From Hyposmocoma kahamanoa (taxonomy: Eukaryota; Arthropoda; Insecta; Lepidoptera; Cosmopterigidae): a DNA stretch of 64,000 nt. Under the pieces are notes generated by a model, which did no database searches, was not told the DNA's origin, and saw only the letters and a program-made list of their open reading frames with translations. Location of the stretch: contig NW_020653945.1 in the NCBI RefSeq assembly GCF_003589595.1, forward strand, positions 11,073,000 to 11,136,999, in the 5' to 3' direction. Below are positions 44,373 through 56,955 of this stretch, one piece after another. Position numbers and translations under genes: made by a program. How positions within the stretch are numbered: position 1 is the first letter of the stretch; every line of letters starts with the position of its first letter.

Positions 44373-46065
44373 TCACACTAAAGTTAATTTAATTAAAGTT
44401 AGTAAAGGTAAAGCGTTCCACAAACGAATAGCCTGAACAGAAAAGGACTTGTCGTAGTGCTGGGAGGTATGCAAGGGCATCTTAAGTTGGAGAATTGAAG
44501 ATGAGTGCAGAAGTCGGGGGTTGAACTGATGGGCGAATTCAAATCGCTCCTTAAGATAAGGTGGTGTGTGAGGAATGAATAAGATGCTACAAAAAACATT
44601 AAGAATATGAGCATTCCGGCGAAGTCTAATTGGTAACCACTTCAGCTCCTTGCGGTAAATGGAAACATGATCAAATTTCCTCAGACCATAAATGAAACGG
44701 ATGCAAAAGTTTTGGAGACGTTCGAGCTTGTTAAGCTGTTCTTTGGTTAAATCCAGATAGCAGACATCAGCATAATTGAGAATTGGAAGAAGAGTTTGGG
44801 CAAGTGCAATTTTCGTGGCAATAGGCAAGAAATTACGTAACCGTCTAAGAGATGGGACAGACGCAAACAATTTGCGACTAGTCTCAGCTTATTGAGGTGC
44901 CCAAGATAGCTGCCTGTCAATGAGTATACCCAGATTTTTTTACATTGCCACTAATTTTAGTGTAGGTGTCGTCTATAATAACCTGCGGCAAACGAAACCA
45001 ATCTATCTTGGATACCATTCTAGAACTCCCAATAACAATCATTTGCGTTTTAGTTGCCTTAAGTTTGAGACCATATCGTTTACTGCACGTCGAAATATGA
45101 CGGAGATCATTATTGATTTCCTCAATGGCTTCGTGCAGGTTTTCAAGTTGCCGGTGGGTGTATTTGTAAATCATCTGCATGCAGGTGGTAGGATGAGGTA
45201 AGACTGCGGGAAATTGAATTAATGAAGATCGAGAAGAGAAGAGGAGATAAAACGCCGCCCTGTGGAACGCCAGCATTGACGTCACACCAAGAAGAGAACG
45301 TCTCATCAATGCGAACACGTTGCCGACGCCCATGCAGGTAATTATGAAACCAAGAGATTACCGTTGGAGATATGTTAGGAGTGCGTAAAAGTTCCATCAA
45401 AATCAACGTTGTTGAAAGCATTGCTGAAATCAAGTAATAACATCACAGTTAGTTGCAGTTGTAACATTCTATACCTAATGTCATCAATGATTCTAACAAG
45501 GGCAATCACAGTGCTGTGTCCTGCTCGGAAGCCGGATTGAAAGGAGTTGAGAAGGTTGTTGCGTATGAGAAAAGGAGTAATTTGGTTATGAACTAGTCGC
45601 TCTAGTAGCTTTGATAGAAAGGGAAGTATAGAAATAGGTCGGAAATCGAAAAGTTTTGAAGGGTTAGCTTTCTTGGAGAGAATATACCGGATCACAGGAA
45701 GAACCTCATCAAGTATGAGTAAAATCATTTTACGACCAATATGGTTACTGCCAACAGCATTTGACGAAATAGATTCTATGCTCTTCTTAACATCACAATC
45801 AATAAATTCTTTTAAAGAAAACGGTGAATGGTCGGCAGTTGGAAGCGAGGAAAGATAATTAAAAAAAAAACAATGCTCAAACAGATTTTTTGAACAGTGG
45901 TAGGTATTTTGCGACCAATGGAGTTTCTTAATACCTCACATAGATAAAAAGAACCTCTCAAGATCGAGTAAAAATCAGCTGGACCGTGATATTGGCTCAC
46001 TATCTGCGTGACCCTCGCTTGCTGTGTAATCTTGAATGGGTTATATCGCTATTCACATCACCTGG
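44373..46065 (-). mobile_element. APE-type LINE relic (Jockey/CR1 group), RT and C-terminal parts
   Basis: Minus strand in order: KEFIDCDVKKSIESISS, LFDFRPISILPFLSKLLERL, FQSGFRAGHSTVIALVRIID, VTVMLLLDFSNAF-like block, NAGVPQGGVLSPLLFSIFIN, HADDLQIH (YADD box changed), then SLRRLRNFLPIATKIALAQ and PPYLKERFEF. At least three frameshifts; 5'-truncated. Confidence 0.85.
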
Positions 46066-46599
46066 TAACATTATGCAAACTGAATTTTATCCATGATCGC
46101 CAGAGGTACTAACACCAACATAATGTTTTTAAAATAATATTTTTTTTATTAATTTTTATGTGTTGTGCATCCCATCTAAACTTCAAATTGGAACATTTTG
46201 AAATAGAATATTACATGCGACTTGGGAAACATCATTGTCATGATCATAGCTTTAAGTTTCAGTTGTATATATTAACCGTCTATTATGGTTTAAGACATTT
46301 ATTCTCACTAAGAATTAAACAATTCACTTACATGAGAACACAAAGAAACTTAATATAAATATTTTTAGAAAACGTACTTAGGGACGGTAGTCAGCTAAAA
46401 AATTATAAAATTTTACCATCGTACAATTTTACTGACAGACAACACATTCTCAGGTGCAAATGGCTAGCACCACCACAGATGTACTTCCAAACCACGCCCG
46501 CAAGCTATACTAGATGTGACATACATATATTAACATAGTTTCCGTATTAGAGTTTTATTTTTAACAAAAATGAAAATTTATTTGTTTTATATGTATATA

Positions 46600-46712
46600 T
46601 GTTTACTTATTTATTTATTTTTTACTAGTAAAAGGTGTTTTAATGATTTTTATTATTATTTATTTATTTATTTATTTTTTTTTTTTATTATATAGGTTTT
46701 TTTTTTTTTCTT
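46600..46712. repeat. (TTTA)n / T-rich microsatellite
   Basis: TTTATTTATTTATTTA and long T runs; simple sequence only. A further (TA)n tract is at 44304-44322. Confidence 0.8.
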
Positions 46713-46802
46713 TTTGATAATTTTATTGGAGCTAGTCGATACTACGGCACTTATACGACACTTGGATACTGTCATAAAATGCAGCGTGTTTCACCAAGAA
46801 GG

Positions 46803-47108
46803 TTTTTTTTATAATAATCACGAGACGAGACGAACAAGTTTTTGCGCCTGATGGTAAGCTACACATAACACATAACAGTTGCACTACCACTCAGATCTTT
46901 AAATCGCAAAGATCTGAAGGGCACTGCCACTGCGCCCGTCACCCTGAGACATAAGTTAACAAGTCCCATGTGCCTGTAATTTCACCAGCACCCTTGCCCT
47001 TCAAAACCGGAACACTGTAATGCTGACATTATTGCTTGGCGACAGAAATAGGTAAGGTGGCAGTACTTCCCTGGACGAACTCTTTCACAAGGAGCTCTAC
47101 TGCTACTG
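46803..47108 (-). repeat. Dispersed repeat family A
   Basis: Full-length antisense copy starting in a T run, with CATAACAGTTGCACTACCAC and GGGCACTGCCACTGCGCC. Confidence 0.7.
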
Positions 47109-47800
47109 AAGGTAAAGTCTGAAAAACAACTCAAGGTCTCTTTTCTTTATATGTACGTCATATATGTAACTACAGATGATGTTATTTAAGGCTAAGTTGT
47201 TATTTTAACGTAGATAAATAAATCTCTTATTATTTTTATCTATCTTTATTATTATTTTTGTTATTAATAATAATCATTCATAAAAATGTTTTACTTCGAC
47301 GCTTTACTCAACAAGAGTTGGCAAGTATTTTCTGTCTTTTTTAACTTGAAGTAGCAAAAATAAACTAAAGAAACAACTTACTATTTTAGTTGTATCCTGC
47401 ATTGACTTACAAATAAATGGTGTCCTGGGTATAATAAAGCCACATGCGTCATAAACGCTTCTATTATATAAAAGTCATAAAAATATATATATAAAAATAT
47501 ATATGTGAAATTACATAACTCTCCTACTCATATGTGAAAAAGTTTAATTTCGTACGCAGAATCCTTACAAGTAAACCTGTCTCCTAAAAGTTGTCATTTT
47601 GCAGATGTTGCCTTATTTACACCAAGCAAGTGTGCGAAATGTAATTACCCATAGGAACTGTTGCGAAAAGGTTCTTATTAGCTACTGTATTTTATCAGTA
47701 CGATAATTTACTACTTAGAAAATGAACAACATTTGTTTTCTATTTCATAAACAGTCTGATTAACTATTTATTCATAAATTTCATCCTCAGAACAGAATTT

Positions 47801-48022
47801 AAGCGAATCTTTATAACGATATTGTACATAGCATAATGAACTTTATGGTCGATTGTCTAAATGTACAAACTAGATACAAGCCAAAATCTTCCGCGAAATT
47901 CTCGCGCATGCTCGAGGGTGCTCGCGCATTCTGTGGAAGGTTTGGCTCGTATCTAGTTTGTACGGCACACAATTGACCATAAAGTTAATTATAATGTACA
48001 ATATCGTTACAAAAATTCGCTT
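47801..48022. mobile_element. 222-bp foldback element
   Basis: Arms 47801-47898 and 47930-48022 pair almost throughout (GTACAAACTAGATACAAGCC against GGCTCGTATCTAGTTTGTAC), leaving a loop of about 30 bases rich in CTCGCGCAT. Confidence 0.8.
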
Positions 48023-48234
48023 CCATTCCGTTCGCCACAATATAAATTGAGCCTAAGGCTCTGAGTGGCTCTGCAGCTATGAACAGGCGTCTCGCTTGCC
48101 ACATTTTTAGAACATAATATTATTAATTTCTTATGTATTGTATTTGGAGGATCTCAAAATGATGAATCCTGAAATAATATAAATCAAGGTTTTCTTTTTC
48201 TTCCACCCGTACTATAAATCTTCCAACTCAGGTA

Positions 48235-48268
48235 TCATTGTGCTCTTCCAATCTGAAGAGCACAATGA
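48235..48268. repeat. Perfect 14-bp-arm hairpin
   Basis: TCATTGTGCTCTTC and GAAGAGCACAATGA around CAATCT. Confidence 0.75.
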
Positions 48269-48975
48269 CATCCGTCTACTGTATTCAAACACTCGCTAAA
48301 GTAAGGAAGTTTAATAATAATGTATTTTTTATTTAAGTACGTAAGTTACAAAAAAACAACAACATTTTTAGTGATATATGATATTCTATATTAAGACACT
48401 TGGGGGTTTATTCAAGACCTCAAGGGTTTATTCAATTCTCACATACGTGAAATCCAAGAAAGTAAGAAAATATTTTTTCTCTGAACACGCACAATAACCA
48501 CCTAAAAGATTTTCCTCTCGTGTTACAATTTGTATAGTTTACCATCATCTCTATTTTACATTGTAAGGATATTACATCTACTTGTAAACAATATATTATA
48601 CTCACGGTAAGACGCGTGACTTTGGCTGTCAACTGCAGTATGTGGTAGTGGTCAAGAAAAAAAATTACTTTCTTTTCTGCGTCATTAGCGCTAATTAATT
48701 ATTTGTTTACTGAGCGTGTGGCTGATGTAAAACCAAATTTTCTTTGGTGATGGAAATCACTACAACAGGTGATGAAACGGTGGCGGATCTAGAACCAAAA
48801 TCAACGTCAAACATACGACCTTGTATTTTTTTGCAACTGTAATACCGGTAATAATAATAATAATAAATTCATTTATTTAGGTAACATGGACCTAAGGTGT
48901 TAGTTACAAAACCACTTAAATCTGATGTTAGTAAATGTACACAAAACAACAAAGACAAAGCACAATATGACACCA

Positions 48976-51755
48976 CTACTTATTTTTAAGTATGTGAATC
49001 ATTGAACAATGATTCACGTATGGACAGTCGAGCCGGTTCGCGATCATGCTCAGGATGCTGTTGGGGCTGGCCCGAATCCTGCGCGCCAAGCATGTGCATC
49101 GTTTACGCATCGTGGTGTAGAAGCAATCTACACGTGCCTCCGTGAACATCCCTGACGCGCTGCAGTACCGCGGCAGTCTCACAGGATCCTGAATGCATTA
49201 TTGTATTGAACACGTAGACTACTGTACTGTTTCTGAGTGAAACTAACCCACAGGCTGCTTGTGTAGAGTGTCGTACAATAAGCTCTGCACAGTGTAATTT
49301 TAGCTTCAGTAGAACAGTATGCAAACCTGCGGGCTAACATATTGGCTCTCACAGACAATGCTCTACGCTCTCGTTTAATATCGGCGTTATCATTGAGGTC
49401 TGATGTTACTAAATGCCCTAGATACATAAACTGATCCACTCTCTTCAGTGGGCACCCGTTTAATAGAACAGGTGGAATATTTGGCAGACATTTGTGTTTA
49501 ACCTTAAATACCATGCATTCACTTTTGGTTGCGTTGTATTTTAAACCATGACTAGCCACATATCTTTCACAAATACTTATCAGTTTCGTTAGACCACAGA
49601 CAGAAGCGCTCAGCAATACCATGTCGTCTGCGTAGCTAATATTGTTGATACATATGTCGTCAATATAGCAGCCGACACGGGCACCGCTCAGCTTTCCTAT
49701 AAGTGCGTTTAAGTATAAGTTGAACAGCTTGGGCGAGGATAGCCCCCCCTGTCTGACACCGCATACTAACAGATATGGCTCAGAAAATTTTCCACCCCAT
49801 CTTACAACATTGACTTGATTGTGGTAATAGTACTTGAAAATATCTATAAGTTCGGCAGGCATACAAACGTCATTTAGCTTCTGCCATAGGATGTCATAAC
49901 ATACCAAGTCAAATGCTTTTGACAGGTCGAGGAAACATGAATAAACAGGTGTATTTCGATCTACATAGTACCTGACAGTTCGCTTCAAACACAGATAAGC
50001 ACTTTCAGTAGAAAGCCCCGGTCTAAATCCAAACTGGTTATCATATAAATTTAGATACGTGTCTAATTGTGAGTTAAGTAAACTGTCAAGTACTTTAGCG
50101 ATTATAGTTGCCAGAGAGATTGACCTATAGTTGCATTTATCGCTTATGTCTCCTGTTTATTTTTCACCACTGGCACCACAACGGTCCTCATCATTCCAGA
50201 GGGTAGGTATGAATGGCCCATACAAGATGTGTATAACTTCGCAAGCAGTGAAGCTAAATGGGAACCTGCGTTTTGGAGGTGTTCAATACCTAGGCCGTCA
50301 TGGCCAGGAGATCTACCCCTTGACATGGATTTTATGGCTTTATTAATATCTTCTGCCGAGAATCTAGTACAAAACTCCCGACCATGATTATCACTTCCAC
50401 CCACACACACCTGTCGCGATGGCCCTAATGGCGATTTTACAGTAAAATAATCCTTGAACATATTAGCTATACATTCATGATCATTGATACCCTCAACACT
50501 CACAGGGAGGCCCGAACGGATGCGCAGTTTATTGGTCGTCTTCCAGAAATTACGAAAGTCTCGTTTGTAATGATGCGACGCAATAATATCCATTTTTATC
50601 TGTTCTTCTTGTCTGTGGCACCATCGCAAACGAGACTTGAAACCCCTTCTGCTATCGCGCATCTCGCTATAAACACTGCCGGTCATAGGTCCGCCGTACC
50701 ATAACCACAAACTTAATTTACACTTAGCCTCCCTATGAGCCTCGCTCACATGCCTATTCCACCCTATCACCGGTTTTTTCTTATTAAAACGTTTCTGAGA
50801 GTTACTCACAATTGCCGCGTCGCACAGCGCATCAGTTATACATTTATACAGGTTATCAATTAAAGTTCTATGATTCGGATTGTCACATGTACGATCACAA
50901 GACTGTAAAATTTCCGAAAAATCTATTTGTTTCAATTTTTGTTACACTCTGTATTGTATAAAATTATTTGCTCGCGGTTCCTATCTCCCCATATCATTTT
51001 ATTAGCTTCATTTATATAATTATTACATAAAAATTTTGATTTAATTAAATTTAAATTACTTTTAATAATTAAAGGAAAGTGATCTGACCTGAGTATGTTT
51101 ACAATCGAGCTGTCAGCTGATTTGGAGCTCACACAGTGGTCCAACCATCGCTTTGATCAGTACGATTCGCTGACATACGTGTAGGTATTTGATAATAAAC
51201 CTAATCACTCTATATCTGTACAAATCCATTCCCTTTCGTCACAAAAACATAGAGTTCATTATAAAACAGTTTTCCCGGATGGACGTTAAAGTCTCCGAGT
51301 ATATAAACAGCTTCAGTATCGCAGTTATCGATAATAGCACTCACCGAACTGAGACAATCCGTGAAGTCTGTCAGATTATCAATTGCATCCGTAGGTAAAT
51401 ACACACTAAACACTAGTAGCGATCGTTGACACAAGGATATTTTTATTGCACATACTCGCGGGTTTACACATTGCACTACCGACACATTACGAAATACACT
51501 TTTGTTCTACAGCAGTGCGACTCTTCCGTACGGTCGATCGCGCAGCATTCCGGCGGCCGTATCCACTGCCGACGTTCCCGTGCATCCAAAGTTATTGTCA
51601 ATGCTGCTAAGGAATGACATATCATGCGGCAATAACCACGTTTCTTGTAACGCAATTATGTCACATGTACGACTTAGTTCTCATATATCCTCTATGGATC
51701 TTTTCACATTCTTACAATTTAGGCTAACTAGTTTACACACATAATTATTTGCCAT
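48976..51755 (-). pseudogene. LINE ORF2 (endonuclease plus reverse transcriptase, decayed)
   Basis: AP-endonuclease motif GDFNVHPG near 51290, RT palm NISYADDMVLL near 49630, then YLGHLVTSDLNDNADIKRER and SLRVQYNNAFRIL. Frames shift near 51210, 50940, 50160 and 49180, and an early TGA follows SIEDI. Confidence 0.82.
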
Positions 51756-52948
51756 TGAATCGATTACTATTTACACCGTACGAATTCGTATCTACATTTC
51801 TACGTTTGAAATGTACAAACTGGCGACATAAAATGCCCTCGGGCCACAGTGTATTGTCTAAAAACACTGACAGCTTTCATTCTGACACAAAGAATTTAAA
51901 CGCGTTGTAATTCTTTTCCTTTAGGGTGGTAATTTTCTCCAATACAATATTCTCTTGTGTTTTATTACGTACATACTCCGTTATACCTCGTTCCGTTGTT
52001 TACTTATGAATTTTGGTAATAAAGACCGGTACCATCACATCTGCAGCCCTAAACTTCCCATCAATCTCCTTCGCGCTGCCTGTTTTACCAACAAAACGGT
52101 TACTTGTCTTAACTTTTTTCCGTTGTACGGTTTTCCATTCGTTTTCAGTTCTCAGAGCCTCAACATAGGATTTTTTCGTACTGGATGAATTATTTTTAGT
52201 CTCTAGGGAAGCGCGGGGAGTTTGTAACAAAAGTCAGCTGTTTGCCAGCCGCCTCACAGGTTAATTCACTGACCCTATTAACCGTCACTGGCTCGGTAAT
52301 CGCTACGTCCTTAGCATTCTCGCGCATATTTGTTAGGTGCGAAAATTGAGGGTAGTCTCGAGACGCTCGCAAAGTATCTTGTTCGGGCAATGACGAATTA
52401 ATTATGCACTCGGAATCATTAAGCACTGTCGTGTCTAGATGCGATAGTCCTATAGGACCACTGTCAACACAAGCTCCTCTCTTCATATTAATGTTTATGT
52501 CACGGAAGCTACCATGGAATCAGTCCGGAGCTTGCCTTGCTCTTAATATGTCTTCCTTCATTTCTTCGAAGTCATACTTCGTAACAAACTTTGAGTTCAT
52601 GTCTAGCAGATGCTCTTTCATAAGTACTAAGTCCTTAAGAATCTTCGTGACATCGAGATGGTCGAAAGTTATAGGGGGTAGCTTCTCGAAGTCTTTCGCG
52701 AAAAATACTGGCATTACATCCGGGCTAGTGGCCTTGTAAAGTGCTATTATGTCTTCAAGATCTCTATTTTCCTTTCCATGTTGCTTTCGTAAGATCTTAC
52801 GCTTCTCCGTCGGCAAAGAATCAAAACGTAACGACTTTGACCGTTTGATTTCTTCACTTTTGAACGCAGACACGCACACTCGAATCAAACTATCTTCATC
52901 AATTATAGATATTTTATTTTGCACATATGCTAATAACTCATCTACCAC
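51745..52948 (-). pseudogene. LINE ORF1 (decayed)
   Basis: Acidic/basic ORF1: KSEEIKRSKSLRFDSLPTEK, GKENRDLEDIIALYK, LPPITFDHLDVTKILKDLVL, then NEWKTVQRKK and SNRFVGKTG. Frameshifts near 52520 and 52200. No CCHC finger or esterase seen. Confidence 0.7.
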
Positions 52949-53099
52949 GATATTACACTAATTACACTTCACCAATGACGTAGTCATTTTAAATTCGTTA
53001 AAAACGCGACTTGTCTCGCGCGGATAACAGTGCGTACTGTACCGTACTGTAACCGGTGAGATCCGATGCGCTCGCGCGACTCCAACCTTTATTTTATGT

Positions 53100-54030
53100 A
53101 ACCTTTCATAAAATAAATAAGAAGTAGCAGTGGATACTGTAGAATAAATATGATTGGACGGAAGCCTGTAAATATATAAATATTAATATGGCGAATGCAA
53201 AATTTCGATCAATCAAAAATTTGCTCCGATTGACTTGTTTTCGGCCTCGTCGGTCTCTATTGTTTGGACAAAAATTTGGAATATTTGGGCCAAATAGAAA
53301 TTATAAAATTTATTATAATTTTTGACCCATGAATCGGATTCAGGCTCCCGATGCGACACGTCTGCCTACCCTTTACCATTTTTAATCCACCTTTCGAAAT
53401 TCACCAATTCACCATCGACCAGTACGCAATCAATTGAGGCCATGAATCGCCCTGTGATATTTATTCAAGTATCAAATATTGTTTATTTATTCATTATATA
53501 CCCATCTCTAATACTTTCCGAGTGGCAAGGGCTTAAAATTCGTTCGGCAATCAGTTTGTTTATTTGAATTTCGAGTATTTCCCACTTCCAGTTGAAATTG
53601 CCTAGGGTATAGGATGCACACCAAAGTACGAACACAAATAAGTCTCATAAACTGCTAGAAATTGATTTAGTTTATCAATTATCTCAGGAACTCACTCGCA
53701 TAGAACGGCATACGTGCGTACCTCTCCGCCTTATACGGATGTCAAATAAGTAATGGTTACAAAAAGTGAAAATAAAAAGTAAGTTAAATAAAAGTCAACG
53801 GAATAAATAATAAATGTGTCGATGATACCATAGTAAGCACATGTAGTTATAATTATACATACAACTTTATTTGTAAGTCAATGCATACAACGATTGGTGA
53901 ATAACTACAATTTCATGCGGTCGGACTTAGGAACGCACTTCATATTGCTGTTCGCAAAATAAAAACGTTAGGTATTTTCAAAATGAGAGTTAACGAGCAT
54001 CATTTATCCACAATTCCAACCGTTTCTTAG
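53100..54030. other. No gene seen
   Basis: Between the two-ORF LINE and a SINE. AT-rich, no motifs; 54240-55060 likewise apart from GCCACCAAA words. Confidence 0.5.
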
Positions 54031-54038
54031 TTTTACTC

Positions 54039-54230
54039 AACATAGCCCCACACTAGGGAAACCCTGTGTCGCGGGTGCCATGGACACACACATAGACAAC
54101 CACAAATTACACCCAAACTCACGAGAGAAATAAATGTATGCCATACAAATATTACTCCTGGCCCGGGAATCGAATTTGGGACCTCTGCGTGGCAGTCCGG
54201 CATGGTAACCGTTCGGCCACCGAGGCAGTG
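54039..54230 (-). mobile_element. tRNA-derived SINE, tail missing
   Basis: Same family on the minus strand (CGGTGGCCGAACGGTTACC, box B GATTCCCGGGCCAGG), ending near CTATGTTGAG without the (ATT)n tail. Confidence 0.82.
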
Positions 54231-55061
54231 CATATATAAAATATGTATTTATGTAATTTAATGTTAATATATTGTTTTTGTGTTATATAATTTTTGTTTT
54301 GGTGTGTACGCAAGCCTGTTTATTTTAGCTATTGTGTCCTGTACATATCTGGAGGAAAACATTTCTTTACGAATTAAGCAGAACCTTATATTTGTGTTTT
54401 CCTTTTGTTAAATGCGAATCCTATATTAAATTATTTAATCAAATAAGATACACCAAAGTAAAATTATACTGATATCTAAAATAATTAGACATTAATAGAT
54501 CTTATTACAATATAGAAACGTATGGAATTTGTATAATTCAGTGGTAGAACACGATCTGCCATAGATAACGTATTATTAGATGCCATTTAGATACTATTGA
54601 AAATAAGAGTGTAACTAAATTCTGTCCAAATTGACAATCAGTCTCGCAAAACTTTTAGCAATATCGTTAGAAATAAAAGACCGCGACGTACTTTATAAGT
54701 TTTTTGTAAAATGTTAATGGGTGAATATCAACAAATGCATTTTATTGTAAATTTTGGTGGCGCAATTTTTTTTTAGATTTTTCAGTGTCCGAGACTCGTT
54801 TGCAATAAAATTAAACATTTCATTTATATATCCGTGACCGGGACATAACCATTTCCGTTAATTTCAGAGATATAGGCAATTAAAAATTTTTCTCGACACC
54901 AATACTTAGAAACGCCACCAAAACGCTTATCGGTTGCACCAGAATTGAATATTGCCACCAAAGTTGGAATATATATAAAAACAAAGACTATTAAGTAAAT
55001 TTAATTGTGATAAAAATTTGTTTGCCCCTTTAAAACGACGCACAGTTGGAATTTTCTTCTG

Positions 55062-55329
55062 CTTTTTCTTTTTAATACCATGTGACGGGACGAACGAGTC
55101 ATGCGCCTGATGGTAAGCTACACGCTTGTCCATAACAGTGGCAGTGCCAATCAGAGTTTTAAATAAGCAAAGATCTGAGGAGCACTGCCACTGCCCGTCA
55201 CCCTGAGACGTAAGTTGGCAAGTCCCATGTGCCTGAAACCTCACCAGCACCCTTACCCTTCCAAACCTGACTATGCTAACATTACAGCTTGGCGGCAGAA
55301 ATAGGTAAGGTGGCAGTACTTCCCTGGAT
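55062..55329 (-). repeat. Dispersed repeat family A
   Basis: Antisense copy starting after a T-rich run with TGTGACGGGACGAACGAGTC. Abuts the foldback element. Confidence 0.7.
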
Positions 55330-55454
55330 TTTAGGGAATGAGTTCTCTCTCTCTCTTCTCTACGAACGTTTCCTAAAGATAAGTTGTAGAAACCCAAATG
55401 TTTACTATGAGAACATACGGTAGGTTTGTCCTGACATTGAGGCTTGATGAGGCA

Positions 55455-56955
55455 TATTTATCATTGACAGCCTGATTTCACCCACTGCTGGGTATAGGCC
55501 TCCCGAAGTTTGTGCCATCCATCACGGTCCCGTGATAGCCGCATCCATTGACGCCCCGCGACGCATACTATGTCGTCGACCAACCTTGCAACAAGACGCC
55601 TGACGCATCTTTTGCCCATCCTCGCCCACCAATCAGTCGATGTCTTGCTCCACCTATCATCACCTTGCCTAACTAGGTGTCCCGCCCATTCCCATTTGAG
55701 TCCCATGATCCGAGTTCCAGCATCCTGGACTTTCGTCCATTGTCGGATATCAACGTTCGGAACTCGGTCTACAAGGCTGATGCCGAGCATAGCGCGCTCC
55801 ATGGCCCTCTGTGCAACTCTCAACCTGTATTCATAGTGTGTCCATGGCACCCGCGACACAGGGTTTCCCTAGTGCGGGGCTATGTTGAGTGTGTGCGTTA
55901 TCATTATTATTATTATTATTATATATATAGTCTCCTGTGTGAGCGTCCACGTCTCGTCAAGGTGGGCAGTACACATTGATTAAACAAGCGGGTCTTCAGA
56001 CACTGTGGAACCTTACCTGATTTAAGGATGTCACCTAACTTGGCTTAACTAAACGCAGACCATCCCAGCTGGATTCTTTTTGAGATCTCTTGAGGCTGAT
56101 GCTCTTTGCCAAAGGACAGAACATGTCCGAGACCGACGTACTGATCGACTCTTTCCAGCCTCTCATTTCCCACCGTGACAGTGGTATTTGACGGACTGGA
56201 GAGATTCGCCATAATCTTCGTCTTGGACATATTCATCCTTAGGCCAACTCTCAAAGAAGTATCATACAGTCGTTCCAGCATCCTTTGGAGATCGTCGAAC
56301 CTTGCAAATAGCACGAGATCGTCCGCGAATCTTAGGTGAGACAAATGGTGTTACACCATTGATGTTAATGCCGCGGTTATCCCATTTAAGGGTTTTTACG
56401 TCGTCCTCAAGTCTTCGCCGGATTGGAACGGGATTGGTTAAATCGTGAACTCGTACCTGCAGAGTGACTGAACGGTAGAGCTCCCGGGGCACATCCACGT
56501 AACGGGAATCGATGTGGCAGCGATAAAGAACGTGGAATACGGCCCAATGTTTGAAACTGTCAAAGGCCTTCTCATAATCGACGAAGGCCATGACAAGGGG
56601 CCGGTTAAATTCGAGACATTTCCCCATCAGCTGATTAACCGTGTGGATATGGTCGATGGTTGAGAAGCCGCTCCGAAAGCCAGCCTGCTCAATAGGCTGC
56701 GCTTTGTCAAGTTCACTGGTAAGCCAGATGGTCAAAATCTTTGTAAATAGTTTTTAAATCTGAGAGAGCAAGCTAATCGGCCGATAATTGCTAAGTTTTG
56801 CAATGTCGCCTTTTTTGTGGATGATGGTGACGATGGCATTCTTCCATTGCTCTGGTGTTCGAGCTTCATGAAGAACTTTGTTGAAAAGTTTCACAAGTAC
56901 TTTTACCACAGGATTTCCTCCTGCTTTGAGTAGTTGGACTGAAACACCATCATCT
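55455..56955 (-). mobile_element. RTE-type LINE, RT and C-terminal part
   Basis: Minus strand reads EARTPEQWKNAIVTIIHKKG, NYRPISLLSQ, IEQAGFRSGFSTIDHI, VMAFVDYEKAFDS, LRFADDLVLFA, then RLRVAQRAMERAMLG, WAGHLVRQGDDRWS and LREAYTQQWVKSGCQ-stop, the RTE order. 5'-truncated, with frameshifts and a SINE insertion at 55838-55921. Confidence 0.9.
55838..55921 (+). mobile_element. 5'-truncated SINE inside the RTE LINE
   Basis: Only the last 84 bp: GTCCATGGCACCCGCGACAC .. GTGTGTGCGTTATC plus (ATT)n. TATTCATAG and TATATATAG on either side may be a diverged target duplication. Confidence 0.75.

Larger units (their letters stand above)
48853..53090 (-). mobile_element. Nearly full-length two-ORF LINE (APE-RT), decayed
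   Basis: ORF1 (52948 to about 51745) starts MVDELLAYVQNKISIIDEDS and has a stop in FVSE*KLSVF plus shifts. ORF2 starts MANNYVCKLVSLNCKNVKRS at 51755 and carries the endonuclease (IIALQETWL, YILGDFNVHPG) and RT (GFRPGLSTESAYLC, FLDLSKAFDLV, CGVRQGGLSSPKLF, SYADDMVLL). It ends ..HSMIHILKNK-like at 48976. The 3' end is AAATGAATTT(ATT)n at 48853-48885. Several frameshifts and stops, so immobile alone. Clade not assigned (CR1/L2-like). Confidence 0.88.

Noticed and set aside
55570..55979. Plus-strand frames over the RTE LINE
   Set aside because: Antisense shadows of the LINE C-terminal region and the SINE.
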